NCBI GenBank assembly: GCA_003116995.1
Contig: BDSL01000076.1
Span: 476,796 to 540,795 of the forward strand
DNA from: Yamagishiella unicocca
Lineage: Eukaryota > Chlorophyta > Chlorophyceae > Chlamydomonadales > Volvocaceae
Reading direction: 5' to 3'
DNA length: 64,000 bases
Made by a program: the position numbers and the translations under genes. Every line of letters starts with the position of its first letter. Within the stretch, counting starts at the first letter, position 1. Under the pieces are notes generated by a model, which saw only the letters and a list, made by a program, of their open reading frames with translations, searched no databases and had not been told where the DNA came from. This document shows positions 10,779 through 22,200 of this stretch, one piece after another.

Positions 10779-12418
10779 CTGGCGGTGGCGGCGGCGAGAA
10801 CCCGGCGGAGGTCGCAGCGGAGGCGAGTGCGGGCGCCGCCCGTCAGCTGCTGGGTCTGACGGTGTCGACGGTCGACGGCATGGATCTCCGACAAGTCGCA
10901 AACACCTTGTGGGGAGTAGCCAAGGTGTGTTGGGGTGTGTGTGGCGTACCTGTGATTGTCCGTGGATGGCGGGAGCGCGGGAGCGCGGGAGCGCGTGTGT
11001 GTATGGGGGGTGGCGAGGAGACCCGGTTCTGGGCGGCGGGAGGCTGTCCTGTGGGTGGTGGGTCTATGGATAATTGATCCTTGCAGCGCCAATGCCTTCA
11101 ACCGGTGCACCGGCTTGGAAGGAAGGAGGGAGGCGACCTGAGAACCCGGAGCCCACATGGTGCACATACACCCCGCAGGATGGAGTGCAGCATCGCAGTG
11201 TAGCATTGCCAAGTAGCCGAACGAACCGACGCGGCGAGTTGCTCACGAGGCTGTCGCGCTTCGTCGCAGTAATGCTACGGCAGCTCCGGAACCCGGAATC
11301 TGCTCTCGAAGCCTCTCGACCCACGTATGCGTTGACTCCCCAAAACATCGCAGGTAAAGGACGACCTCCCGACGTCGGGCGGCCGTCCTGGCGGTGCGGG
11401 GGGCGGCGCAAAATCGGGTCGCGTGAACGAGACACTGAAGCGGCTGCAGCAGCGGGCCATCGAGCTGCTACTGCCGCTGGGGTTGCCGCCGCCCTCTGGC
11501 AAGGAGGCCGGAGGCGCCGGCCCCCTCCTGGACCTACGTGACGCCGCACAGCTATGGTACGGCATGGGTGGCCTGAACCACCCCTGGAGTCCTGCGCTGG
11601 TTTCGGCGCTTTCAGAAGCCACCGTGCGAGCCATGGAGGCAGCGGTCGCTACGGCTGCTGCTGACCAGCAGAGGCGCGGCGGCGGCGGCGGCGGCGGCGG
11701 CGCTTGGGCGGAAGGCCGTACGGCAGCGGCCCAGATGGTTTTCCGGATGGGCACGCTGGTGGGAGCCAAGATGGCGGCAGGGCATAAGGCCCGCCTCGCT
11801 GCTCTCGTAGACGGGCTGTCGTACGACGCGGTCGCAGGGGCGGAGGCGGGTGCGCCGCTGGCGAATCCCGACTGCCTGCTGACGGGGTCCCACCTGCTGC
11901 GGCTGCAGCTACCTCCGGAGGCGGTACGGCGGCTGCACGACGCGGCGCTGGCGGCGCCGCCGGCCGCCGCGGCGCGCGCGGGTCGTACGGCGATGGCGCG
12001 CGCCCTTCACAGCGCCGTGGCCATGGGCCTTCAGCCCACCGGCCCGGAGGCGAGGCGCTGGCAGCAGCGATTGGTGGCGGAGTTGGGCGGGGGCGGCGGT
12101 GCCAGGTGGCGCAGCGACGAGCTGTCGTGGACGATGCTGGCGCTGTCGGGCGTGCGCGCATACGCGCCGGACTCTGAGGCGCGTGAAGCGCTGGTGCGGG
12201 CGGTGTGTGAGGCGGCGAGGCGCGTGCGGGCGAACGACGCGACACGAATCCGTGCGGCGCTGGCGGAGTGGCGGCTGGAGCTCCCTCCGCGAGAGGGGGG
12301 TCTGTTGGCGCAGAAGGCCGGGGGCCAGGCGTGGGAGGAGGTGAAGAGGGAGCGGAATGAGGACCGGAGCCGCGCGGTGGGGCGCGGTGGGGGAGGGTCT
12401 CGGAGCTACCGGGGGTGA
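10034..12418 (+). CDS. Octotricopeptide-repeat-like (OPR) protein
   Basis: Two well-supported exons: one ending at 10924 and 11354-12418 (TGA 12416-12418), joined in phase 0. The 5' end is uncertain: an in-frame ATG is at 10034, but the C-rich tract 10080-10183 ending in cgccgcag looks like an intron 3' end with an exon from 10184. The N-terminal half has a Ser/Pro/Gly-rich linker, then LNRQLQDARTSQQLQQLLRD and NPDALTAVNIATAWVRLG, a pattern typical of chlorophycean OPR proteins, then MDLRQVANTLWGVAKV. The second exon carries degenerate helical repeats (DLRDAAQLWYGMGGLNH, DELSWTMLALSGVRAYA). OPR proteins bind RNA and act in chloroplast or mitochondrial mRNA processing, stability or translation. 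Poly-Gly runs interrupt the repeats. No RAP domain is seen. Organelle target unknown. Confidence 0.7.
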
Positions 12419-12876
12419 GAGGGGGGATGCAGGGGGACCCGGGGGGGGTGTGTGGGTTGCGAGGAGAGCCATGGACCGAGGCGGATGGGAAGGGAGTACA
12501 GGAGGCCGGGGTGGGGGAGGGTCGTGTGAGGGTCACTGCAGTCACGTCGTGGGGGTTGGCTCCAGCACTGTACTTGTTGGGACATTTGGCCGAGTCCAAA
12601 GATGCGTTTCGCAAGTCTGATGTGGTGACTTTGGTGCAGAATGGTGGAGTTGGGTTCATCGGCTGGTTAGTCGCACTAACGCGACGACGGCGGCAAACAC
12701 TGCGGGTGTGCCGCCGTACATTGTCGTGCGGAAGGGAAGGGACGGGAAGGAAAGGAGAGAAAGCAGATCGTCTGCGGGCATCACATGCATAGTGTTGACG
12801 TGCCGCGCGGCGCCGGGCGTGTTCATATTTGTGTTGTGACACAACTGCGGGGGCGCCGCGTGCGTGTGAGACCATC

Positions 12877-13068
12877 ACAACAGCTCGACGTCACAACAGC
12901 TCGATGTCACAACAGCTCGATGTCACAACAGCTCGATGTCACAACAGCTCGATGTCACAACAGCTCGATGTCACAACAGCTCGATGTCACAACAGCTCGA
13001 TGTCACAACAGCTCGATGTCACAACAGCTCGATGTCACAACAGCTCGATGTCACAACAGCTCGATGTC
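12877..13068. repeat. 16-bp minisatellite, 12 copies
   Basis: Exactly twelve head-to-tail copies of acaacagctcgatgtc; the first has a one-base variant (gacgtc). It lies about 460 bp past the OPR stop, probably in the 3' UTR, before a TGTAA at 13194. There are no spacers, so it is not a CRISPR array. Confidence 0.95.
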
Positions 13069-14699
13069 ACCTTGCTGTGGATGGCCTCGAATAGGCTCAG
13101 ATGGCGCTCTTGGGGGCTATGTCGGATATACGTCTCCGCAGAAGTGCGACTCCTTGTCTGCCGTGCTTGCGTTGTAGCTTCTGGGGTTTGGCCTGTAACA
13201 TTCCGGGTTGAGACCTTACACATGTCCTAGCTTGTAGATAGATGCGGGCAGCGGGGCATCGCTCCAGGCCAGTACGAGCGACGGCGCCCTTCCTGAAAGT
13301 GAACGATACTCGGCGATTGAGCCGTTGGTATTTAGCAGGCGGTTGGTGTGTAGCGCAAGGCTTTGTACGGCGGGTCTGATGTTGTGGTGCGACCTGCCAT
13401 CGCGCTTGCACGCGGCTTCCGGTGGGTGCCGGATGGGAAGTCGAGGGTAGCTGGACCGCCAGGCGAGAGCAAACAACGCGTCTGCGACTACATGCTACAC
13501 ATGCATCCACGAGGAAGCATCCTCGAAGGAAGTATAAGAAAGAAAGTGGGGCTTATGTTACACCAGTCGGTCACCGAAAAGTAACGGAATCGATACGGTA
13601 GTCACAGGGTGGGCATCGCACCCGCGCGTCTTAGATGTCCGTCGTCCCATGTCGGTTGGGGCCGTGTGGATGTTTTGTTGACGGGGTCTGCTGAAACGAG
13701 AGCAAGGAGCTGCTGGGAGGATGCGCGCCGCGACGCATGCAGAGGCACGTGATGTAAGCAAACGCAATCCTACGTACGCAGCCTTAGTCATGGCCTTCGA
13801 CGTGGTGGGCTCTGGGCTGCATCATGGCATCGAGCAGGAGGCTGGGTAGGCCAACGTCACCAGCGGTGCTGAAGCGGCATTTGCTGCTGGCTTGATTAGG
13901 TACAGCAGGGTCCAGCGCGTCGCATGCGTTCGTAGCGACTGTCAAAGTACTGAGGGTAGGAACGCACAGTGCCATCTATCGCGCTAACCAAGCGCAAAAT
14001 TGTGCGGCTTCCGTGCAAAATGGAAGCAAAATTCTTTGCGGCGGAAGCTGTCGTGAACACAGCCTGACCGCGTACTGCATTACAAACTGATTTTGCAACA
14101 CAACGCAAAGTGCGATGCGGAAGCCACGCAGCGCACATGGCGCCATCATCCCCGCATTTGGTCAAATAGCTCGCATTTGATGTGAAACTGTGCGAAATGA
14201 TGGGTACCGCAGCGCATGGCGGTGAAATCGGCAGCGCAGTAGGTTCCGATTAGGGCCCGCCGCATGTCGATGGAAGCTACATCGAATCGTCCGGCGCACC
14301 GTACCGCGAGGCCGGTGTAAGAGTATAAGAGCAGGTTTCTTTCAGCTGTTCAGTTACACCAATACAGTCTGTGCGACTTTTAGCGGGTCATCGTCTCTGC
14401 GTGGTGAGATCTGCAGCAGCGCAGTCCCTTTGGAGCCCCCGCGGCCTCACCAGGTACGCAACACGTGCAAATCCTCTTGCAAAAGCACCGATGCCGCGTG
14501 ATGGACTGCAAGCTTCAGGAGAGGCCAGCATTGGCCCCGTGCTTTCGCACAGTACACCATCACATACGGCACTAACGATGTGAGGGCCCTCACCTGTGAT
14601 GGCCGAAATCGCAGGCGGGTCGGCTGCTTGGGCCTACAACAACCACCTTTCAGACGAACACTTGTCAAAAGCTGCATCGTGGTCTTCCGCTGCTGAACC
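13069..14699. other. Intergenic stretch; one candidate poly(A) signal
   Basis: TGTAA at 13194-13198 could end the OPR transcript (776 nt after the stop). The rest shows only short open frames of irregular composition; nothing recognisable. Confidence 0.4.
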
Positions 14700-15990
14700 A
14701 TGAAGCCCCTGGCGCTGCTGGCGCTGGTCCTTGTAGGAGCCGGAGGTAACGGCAAGCGCAGTCACCAGTCCGAAGGGCCGAAGCAGCATCCGATTTTCCA
14801 TCCATCCATTCCGAGGGCCGACGCCTCAATTCCGCGATCGCGCGACGCTTCGGCCGGCCTAGCCCACCCACTTTGCTTACGCTTTGCGATGCGACTTGGT
14901 TGTTCGTTGTTAAGACGATTGTCGGCATGTCACGGCAAGACTGCATCACTAGAAGGCAGACCTGTCGTATCCTATCGTACGCCTGAAGTACCTGCGATGT
15001 GAGCGCCCAGGTGACCTCTAGTCCCTCCCAAATACCACCTCCCATTTCATCCTCTCAGCCCCGTCCTCACCGTCCTCCCGCTTTCCCTGTCCATGTCCAT
15101 GCAGTCGCGCGCTCTCAGCTCATAGATACGCCGCCGCCGAGCAGCCCCCCCACCCCTAAGCCGCCGCCGCCGATCAAGAGCCCCCCTCTTCCCCGCCCTC
15201 CACCGTCTCCCCCACGCCCGCCATCCCCTCCACGCTCACCACCTTCCCCTCCATCGCCGCCGCAGTCACCTCCAGTCCCAAGCCAGCCACCGCCGGTGCT
15301 GAAGAACCCACCGAACCCGCCATCTCCCCCACGACCGCGATCTCCCCCCCGTATCCCCTCTCCCCCCCGCCCCTCTCCGCCGCCAAGCCTTCCGTCTCCT
15401 CCCTTCAAGAGCCCCCCAACCCGCCCAACCCGCCATCACCCCCTCGTTCCCCGCCTCCCCCCCGTATTCCCCCACCTCCCCGCCCATCCCCGCCCCCGGG
15501 GCTACCTCCACCACCCTTCAAGAGCCCCCCCAACCCGCCCAGCCCACCGTCACCCCCTCGTATCCCTCCTCCCCCGCGTATTCCCCCACCTCCACGCCCA
15601 TCGCCGCCCCCGGGGCTACCTCCACCTCCCTTCAAGAGCCCCCCTAACCCGCCGAAGCCGCCTAGCCCGCCCAGCCCGCCCAAGCCGCCTAGCCCACCGC
15701 GCCCATCACCACCCCCCCGCCCGCTACCGCCAAGCCCGCCCCCGAGCCCTCCGTCGCCGCCGAGTCCACCGGCACCGAGCCCACCGCCGCCGAGCCCGCC
15801 GCCTCCACCACCGCCACCGCCTCCGCCACCAAGCCCACCGCCTTCGCCATCGCCTCCCAGCCCGCTGCCTCCCAGCCCGCCACCTCCCAGCCCGCCACCG
15901 CCGAGCCCTCCGCCGCCTCCGCCTCCGCCGCCACCACCTCCGAAACCTCCGCGTCCGCCGCCTAAGCGCAGTCAACCTCGCTCGCCCAAG
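14700..15990 (+). CDS. Secreted SPP-rich (pherophorin-type) wall protein, frame broken
   Basis: Exon 1 is 14700-14745 and exon 2 is 15105-15990, joined in phase 1. The joined start, MKPLALLALVLVGAGVARSQ, is a typical signal peptide. What follows is almost only Pro with Ser, Lys and Arg (SPP, PPSPP, PPRPSPPP), the hydroxyproline-rich rod of volvocine extracellular-matrix proteins such as pherophorins. The frame breaks near 15412: three repeats carry the module ttcaagagc + C-run + aacccgcc; the C-run fills seven positions in copies two and three but six in the first. After this point the SPP frame resumes in another phase up to 15990. This is either a real frameshift (pseudogene) or a homopolymer sequencing error. 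A following cysteine-containing globular domain would be expected. Confidence 0.6.
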
Positions 15991-16013
15991 GTAGGCCCGA
16001 TTCTTGTACTGCA

Positions 16014-16510
16014 GTGTCGAAGTTATCTTTTGGCAACGGAAAAGATTATGTTAGATACCCACACCCTACTTGTGATGCCCTGAGGAGCGAGTACGACGCA
16101 GAGAATGCAATTTACATCTCGACGTTTTCCGTTGCTTGCCAAACCGAAGTGACGTGTGCCGATATGGATCTCTTTCTCACGATGAGCCCCCTAAACCCCG
16201 AACCCACGTTCGATCCCTGCAACAGGAGAATGGGAACAATGGGAACAATGGCAACGGTGGGCGTCGGCTTATGATTTAATCAGCGCGCAAGCACAATGTT
16301 TGCCTCAACTTTCTGGCTTCGGAGCCGGAATATTGCGAGGGTAGCTGCCGTAGAGGCTTGGGCCGCCAATGCGGCTTCGTGTGGGACCTTCCGGTCCTTC
16401 ACGCAATTCCAAGCTGACCGTGTTATGTACGCTTCTATGTTGAAGGCGTTACGTTTGAGAATAAGTTTCAGGACGCGTCAGGGTCTTGTGAGACAGGCAC
16501 CTGAATGTAC
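16014..16510 (+). pseudogene. Possible decayed 3' exons of the SPP-rich gene
   Basis: Two cysteine-containing stretches in different frames look protein-like: 16017-16225 with CDALRSEYDAENAIYIS and VACQTEVTCADMDLFLTM, and 16298-16498 with EYCEGSCRRGLGRQCGFVWD and VEGVTFENKFQDASGSC, the latter broken by an in-frame TGA near 16417. Placed right after a proline-rich rod, they may be the remains of its cysteine-rich globular domain. Only 24 bases separate 15990 from a possible acceptor at 16014, too short for an intron, so a working join is not evident. Similarity to a pherophorin domain is weak and by eye only. Confidence 0.3.
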
Positions 16511-19014
16511 CGAGTGCCCCTGCAGGAGTCGTGCAGGCTTAGTTAGGCTACGGCGCGCACTGTGACACGCAGGACACCACCTCAACTGCCCCACTGTGAT
16601 TGGGGGTCGTGGACCTTAGTGCCGAGAACTGACCCAGGATGGATGCAGACTTGCAGAGCCACGAACCGATCACAGTTGATGATCATAGGACGTTTGTTGG
16701 CTGGATGGTAGCCCCTAATAATGTTGCTGTGGGCATGGTCAGCGAGCTAGGCTGCTTGCGCTGGACTGCCTGAATTGCGACACATTGATATGTCAACAGG
16801 TTAGATAGGCAATACCGATATCGTCAACCGTGGGTGACAGCGCGGCTTGGCTAGTGCGGCTAGGATCCTGGGGAGTCTCTTTGCATCGCAGTGGTTAGTG
16901 GTAGGCAGGAGCGGCGGAGATACGCCGCCTCGCTCACATAGTTCCGTACGCATCGGAAGTGATGATTGTGGAATCTAATGGCTATGCTAGCCACACGCAT
17001 TCATATAATAGTAACAGGAGCAGCGTGCATTGCTAGGTGGCCAACAGCCGTTCCTCAAGGCACCACGTCTCCTATTTAGGCGCGGCGGCGGCGCGGGCAA
17101 ACATGTGGTCCCATCAGGTGGGGGGCACAGTAGTGGTGTCGCGACTCATGATTGCTTATTCCTGTCTCAAACGAGCCCCCGGTGCGTACCCGGCTATTTG
17201 CGGATGCTCGCGCCAGGATCTGCACGGGGATTGACACGTGTACAGCGTACGACAACGCGGCGCCACGTGCACCAGCTGACGTGTAATATGTTCCGTACAT
17301 CGGCGTCCGCCCTACTCCTATGGTCAGGTTTGCGTTTGCGCTCGCTGCGTCCCTACGCCGCACGGCCTTTGGCAATGCCAGTAAAATGGCCAGAGGGCAG
17401 TCGTGGCATTGGCGTTCGGGATGCGAACCGGGATCCTAAGCCACGTATACTTCACCTGTGACACCCTCTCGGGGCCAGACCAGGTGATACCCGCAGCCGG
17501 CAGCGATGCCCGACGTCCAGCAAAAACTACACTCCTCAACTGCTGCCGAGCCAGAACACTGGCCGTGTCGTATTCCGCACACGTGCCCGCTAGGTGACGG
17601 CCCAGGAGATCGAGTGGTGCGGTGTGGAGTGGCTGGTGCATGAGTGGTGCGGGTCCTGCGCACACACACCTGCGTGTGTCAGCGTATGAGGGACCCCTCC
17701 GTGGACCCTTGAAGGATACGAGCGGTCAACACGATTACCACATTGAAGGTCTGGAGCCCACTGTAACGATTACAACAAAACATGGATGCTGTGTGCGTTT
17801 ACAGTCTTTCCGTACACCGCATGTGCGGCCATCAGGCCGATGCCCGCCATGAGACCTCGTGCCCTACCCCCGGCGTCTGTCGCCGTGTAAGTACGGCAAT
17901 TTGGCTCAGTCGCGCGTATCTTCGTTCACTGCAAACGTCCAACTGTTCCGCCCAAAATGGTTTCACGTCTTAGCTTATGTCGTTCAGTTAACGGATGAAA
18001 TATTTTGGATATTGCAGCGGCGCCGATCGACCATCCTCAAAGTAGTCGAGCCCCATGTTGCAAAGGACGGGCACCAACGGGCAGCACACCGCTGAACTCG
18101 CGCGGCGCCCCAACCGGGAGTCAAATTGCACGGCATCGACACGTCAGTGCATCGCAGCTGCACACCGCCATCTCGCACCCGGCCGCTAGATGCAGCCGCA
18201 ACCACGCAAGGCCCATCCATGCCTTGCGGACCTTCACCGGTGCGCCTGGATGCAGGCCTTTCGCGCTGTGGCGCTTTGCGGTGCATCCTAGGTCCTACGG
18301 CAACGTAGGGGCCTACGTCCCACGTCATTTGGTTCCGGAGAGCGTGCCGCACAGGGGCCCGCAATCCTCGAGGCTCCATGCACGCCGACGCTGGTTCGTA
18401 AAGGGTGTCCAACTTTCCATGACGACAACAGTGCTAGGCAACAGTGTTAGTTCATGGTACCAGGTACCGGTACATGTACTAGCGACGCGCTGATGCCGCT
18501 TCTTGAGCGGAAAGCCGCTGCCAGTGTTTCGTTCCCTGGTCTCCGAGTCAATGTCTCCAGGCAGGGCCACGACTACCGTCGACACACGTGCTGCCGGGTC
18601 CAGCCCCGTGCCCCGTGCTTCCGCTGCTATTTCTGCTGCTTCCGCAGCTTGCGTGCTTTGTGCTGTGGCCTCTACCGGGTCTTGTTCCGCAGGTGCGGTG
18701 GGCGTTCGGACAGCGGGGCCGAAGACGCGCCCACCAACGCCGGTAGCGCAGACCCTGGCGGCGCCATGACATGGTGGTGGTTGTGGTGGTTGTGATACTC
18801 GCTTGGGGACATCCCCTGGGCCCCTGCCGCCGCGGCTGCAGCTGCTCCAGCTCCGGAACCAGCCATTCGATCCCGAAGGGCTCTGCGATGGGGTTCACGG
18901 GGTCGGCGTTCGGTGTTGGGGTCCGTGCAGTGGGGCTGGGGTGCGGCGGTGCTTAACTTTCGAAATGTGTTGTTGGGCGCGATACGGCTCCGTAACTTGC
19001 AATCCTAAAGGTCC

Positions 19015-19109
19015 ACGCCCTTTCCGGTCCTGACGGCCCTTTCCGGTCCTGACGGCCCTTTCCGGTCCTGACGGCCCTTTCCGGTCCTGACGGCCCTTTC
19101 CGGTCCTGA
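19015..19109. repeat. 19-bp minisatellite, 5 copies
   Basis: Five copies of cggccctttccggtcctga (first copy starts with a variant), directly followed by cgacaacctgacgacaacc. It lies beyond the 3' end of the minus-strand coiled-coil gene. Confidence 0.9.
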
Positions 19110-19129
19110 CGACAACCTGACGACAACCG

Positions 19130-19134
19130 TTACA
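19130..19134 (-). terminator. Candidate poly(A) signal TGTAA
   Basis: Reads TGTAA on the minus strand, 152 nt after the stop codon of the coiled-coil gene, a normal distance for a volvocine 3' UTR. Confidence 0.55.
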
Positions 19135-19285
19135 ACAACAACCTCAGACGTATTTTTGGGAGCGGAGGAGCTAGGGGGTTGTACGCTCCGTTAGTTGGTT
19201 TCCAGGAGTACCCCTTACCACCGGTAAACGGCTCGGCCCCCAGCCCACCCACGGGTTTCCCCTCAGCCCCCAGCGCTCATGTCCC

Positions 19286-22200
19286 TCACTTCCGCAGCGC
19301 CTCCAGCTCGTCGTGAATGGTCGTCGATCGAGCCGCCACAGGAGGCAGTCGGGTGAACAGCACGTCCTCACCAGCCTGGCGGCGGGAAGCCGGGATGGGG
19401 GCGGGAAGCCGGGATGGGGGCGGGAGCGGGGCCGGCAAGGAATGGCGGCGTGTTTGTGAGCAAAGCCCGCCTGCTGGGAAGCCGGGAGGCGGCGGCGGCG
19501 CGAGGTTACCGTCTTGGAGGGCGCAAGACGAGGCGTTGACATAAGAAAGGAAGACGTCAGCAGGTTTGGGCCCGCTGCGATCGTCCGTCCGTCTACACCG
19601 CTGCATATCTCCCTGTATAGCGATGTGTTCGTGAAATATTTTTTTTCATAAAAAACATATTTCATGAACACATCGCTACCCGTTCCTTTGTAGCGCAACC
19701 ATGCTTCAGCCCCAGCCGTCTCGGTACCGCCTCTACTGCCGTACCCTTGTAGCGCAACCACGCCCCAGCCCCAGCCGTCTCGGTACCGCCTCTGCTGCCC
19801 CCCCGCTCACCCTCACCTTGAGCCGCGCCACCTCGGCCGCACTGGCGTCCACTTCCCGCTGCAGCCGCTCAATGGCCTGGGCAGCGGCGCGCCAGTTGCA
19901 GGGTTCGATGTGGTGATGCCGCGTCGTGGCGAGAGGGGTGTAGAAATGGTGGTGGCGAGGGGTGTAGGAATGGCGGTGGCGGTACGTGGCGGTGACGAGT
20001 GTCATACAAACGGTGGTAGGTAACGGTAACGCTAGTGCAGTCCAGCGGGGCAGCGGGTAGCGATGGTGGGTGCCGCGGCACGAGGGACGAGAAACGGTGC
20101 GCAACACTTCGGTGAGTGTGTATTACAAGCATTGGGCGACCGGCAACGGCAAGCCATATCCTGGCCATCCCAGGGCCACGCCGGCACCCGCACCCGCGCC
20201 CACGCCGGCACCCGCACCCGCGCCGACGCCGGCACCCGCGCCCGTACCTTCTCTAGCTGCTTTTGAACGGAGGCGGCGTCGAACTTGATCCTCCGCACCT
20301 CCTCGTCTTTGGAGGCCAGCTGCGACCGCAGGACCGCCACCTGCCCCTCGGCAGCGGCTCCGGTGCGCACGTGCTCCACCTTGCCGTCCGTCAGCTGGGA
20401 CTTGGCGGCCTGGGAGGTCGGGGGACGCGGCGGCGGCGAGGAGGGTGAGGAGGAGGGTGAGGAGTGGGGGGGCGGGAGCCCCTCGGGGAAAAAGCTCGCG
20501 GCGGTTGGGCTCCAGGGAAAGATGGCAGGCACCGTAGGTGGTGTTTTCTCCCCCCTCGCCGTATGTAGGGCCATTGGAGCGCAATCCTCACACATAGCCA
20601 CCTGCCGATCGTTACCCCCAACCGTTACCCGGCTGTCACCCAACTGTTACGCAACCACCCACCTCCAGCTCCTTGCTGAGGGCCGTCACCCGTGACCGCG
20701 CCTCCCGCAGCTCCCGCTGCCAGCTGTCGGACAGGGTCCGCGCCAGAGTCGCCTCACGGGTGGCTTCGTCCAGTTGGGCCTGATGTACGGCGGGAGGTGG
20801 CGCATGGGAGTGTGATGTGACCACTAGTGCCCCTCGGGGCGATGTCTGATGGGTGCTGTTGCGGCTGTGTGGAGGCGGTCGCAAAGCAGCAAGAGAAAAC
20901 AAGTTGATACACCAACCCCCCCTCCCCTCCCCTCCCCCCTCCCCTCCCGACTAGCTGTGTTATCCTCCCCGGGCCCGCCCGCTCGTGCCGAAGCCCTCCC
21001 AACGTGCGGCGCCCACCTGTAACCGCGCCTTATCAGCCGCCGCCGCCTCCTTGGCCGCCGACTCCGCCACCGCGCGCTCCTTATCTCGCTGCGCCCACTC
21101 CAGCCGCATGCGCTGGATGTCAGCCTGGGGTGCCAAAGCAGCCGTGGCGGGCGAGCGGAATGCATTATTACACTTTTGTAGCCCTGCGGTTTTAGCAAGT
21201 TCACACGCTCCGAAACCAGGTCTTCGCCGTCGCCGCCCCTTGAAACTCTGGGAGACACTGGCCCCTCGCCCCCAGTCGTACCCCATCCCCCACCCGCCGT
21301 ACGACCCCCGTCTTTTCCTCAACCAAGTTCTCCAGCATGCATCTCGAAACGTCTGTCCTAAACGGTTTTCCCCGCATCCACGGGTATTCCCCGCAACCCC
21401 GCCCCGCTTCAAGCCCCACCTGCAGCTTGCTCGATGCCCCTCGCTGCCCCTCCAGGTTGGCTGCTGCTGCTGTCCGCTCGTTCTGACACAGCGTCAGCTG
21501 CTTCTGGAGGTCCTTGATCTGCGGGGCGAGCGGGGGAGGAAGGGTTGGTGGTGTAGGAGTTGGTGGTGGAGAAGAGGTGGTAGAGGTACCGGTAGTGGAG
21601 AACAGGCGGCCATACTTGTCACGACCCGAAGCCACCAAAACCCAACGCCACCAACCCGGCCTGTGGCTTCTCCGGCCTTGCCCCGGCGGTCCCGGTTCCC
21701 ACTCCTCCCCTGGCGGCCCCTAAAGCCTTAACATCCTCACCTGCAACTGCAGCAGTGCGTTGGCCTTCTTCTGCATGTCCAGCTCGGAGTCCCGGCCGGC
21801 CAGGCGGTCCTGTGTGGTGGTTGCGGTTCTGTCAGTTTCAGCGGCTAGGGGAAGACATGGCGGTTGTGGCACGGGGGACACGTGCGGCTCCAGGCAAGGG
21901 CTCGCTAGGCGGGGTAGCAAGGAAAACCCGTGTACGAAAGAAAAACCGTTTAGAACAGACGTTTAGAGATGCACGGCGGGGTAGGGGTTGGGTACTGACG
22001 GGAGTGACGGGTGTAAAGGAACCACGCGGCCGCCGAATATCTGCGTTCTGCCCCCCCCCCGCCCGGCCCGGGCCTCTCGGGCTCCGAAACCTCTCCCAAA
22101 ACCCTCCACCGGGCCCTACCTCCCGCGCCCGGCCCTCCGCCCGCAGCAGCGCCTCCCGCTTGTCCGCCTCCGCCGCCTTGGCCTCCGCCTCCGAGCGGGT

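Larger units (their letters stand above)
16511..19285. other. Long stretch with no firm gene
   Basis: I see no recognisable domain. A minus-strand frame around 18325-18780 has a plausible acidic, Ala-rich composition (EATAQSTQAAEAAEIAAEAR) but lacks a clear start and is contradicted by another open frame on the same strand. Contains the 19-bp array at 19015 and the poly(A) signal of the next gene. Confidence 0.4.

Noticed and set aside
11649..12878. 409-codon minus-strand Pro/Arg/Ala-rich frame
   Set aside because: Antisense shadow of the GC-rich second exon of the OPR gene; composition follows from that exon.
12877..13068. CRISPR-like array
   Set aside because: Pure tandem 16-bp units with no spacers, in a eukaryotic genome.
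15115..15975. Gly-rich and Val/Ala-rich minus-strand frames
   Set aside because: Mirror images of the SPP repeats on the plus strand, which has a signal peptide and splice sites.
16014..16014. 24-nt intron between 15990 and 16014
   Set aside because: Has gt and ag ends but is too short to be spliced, and removing it does not change frame.
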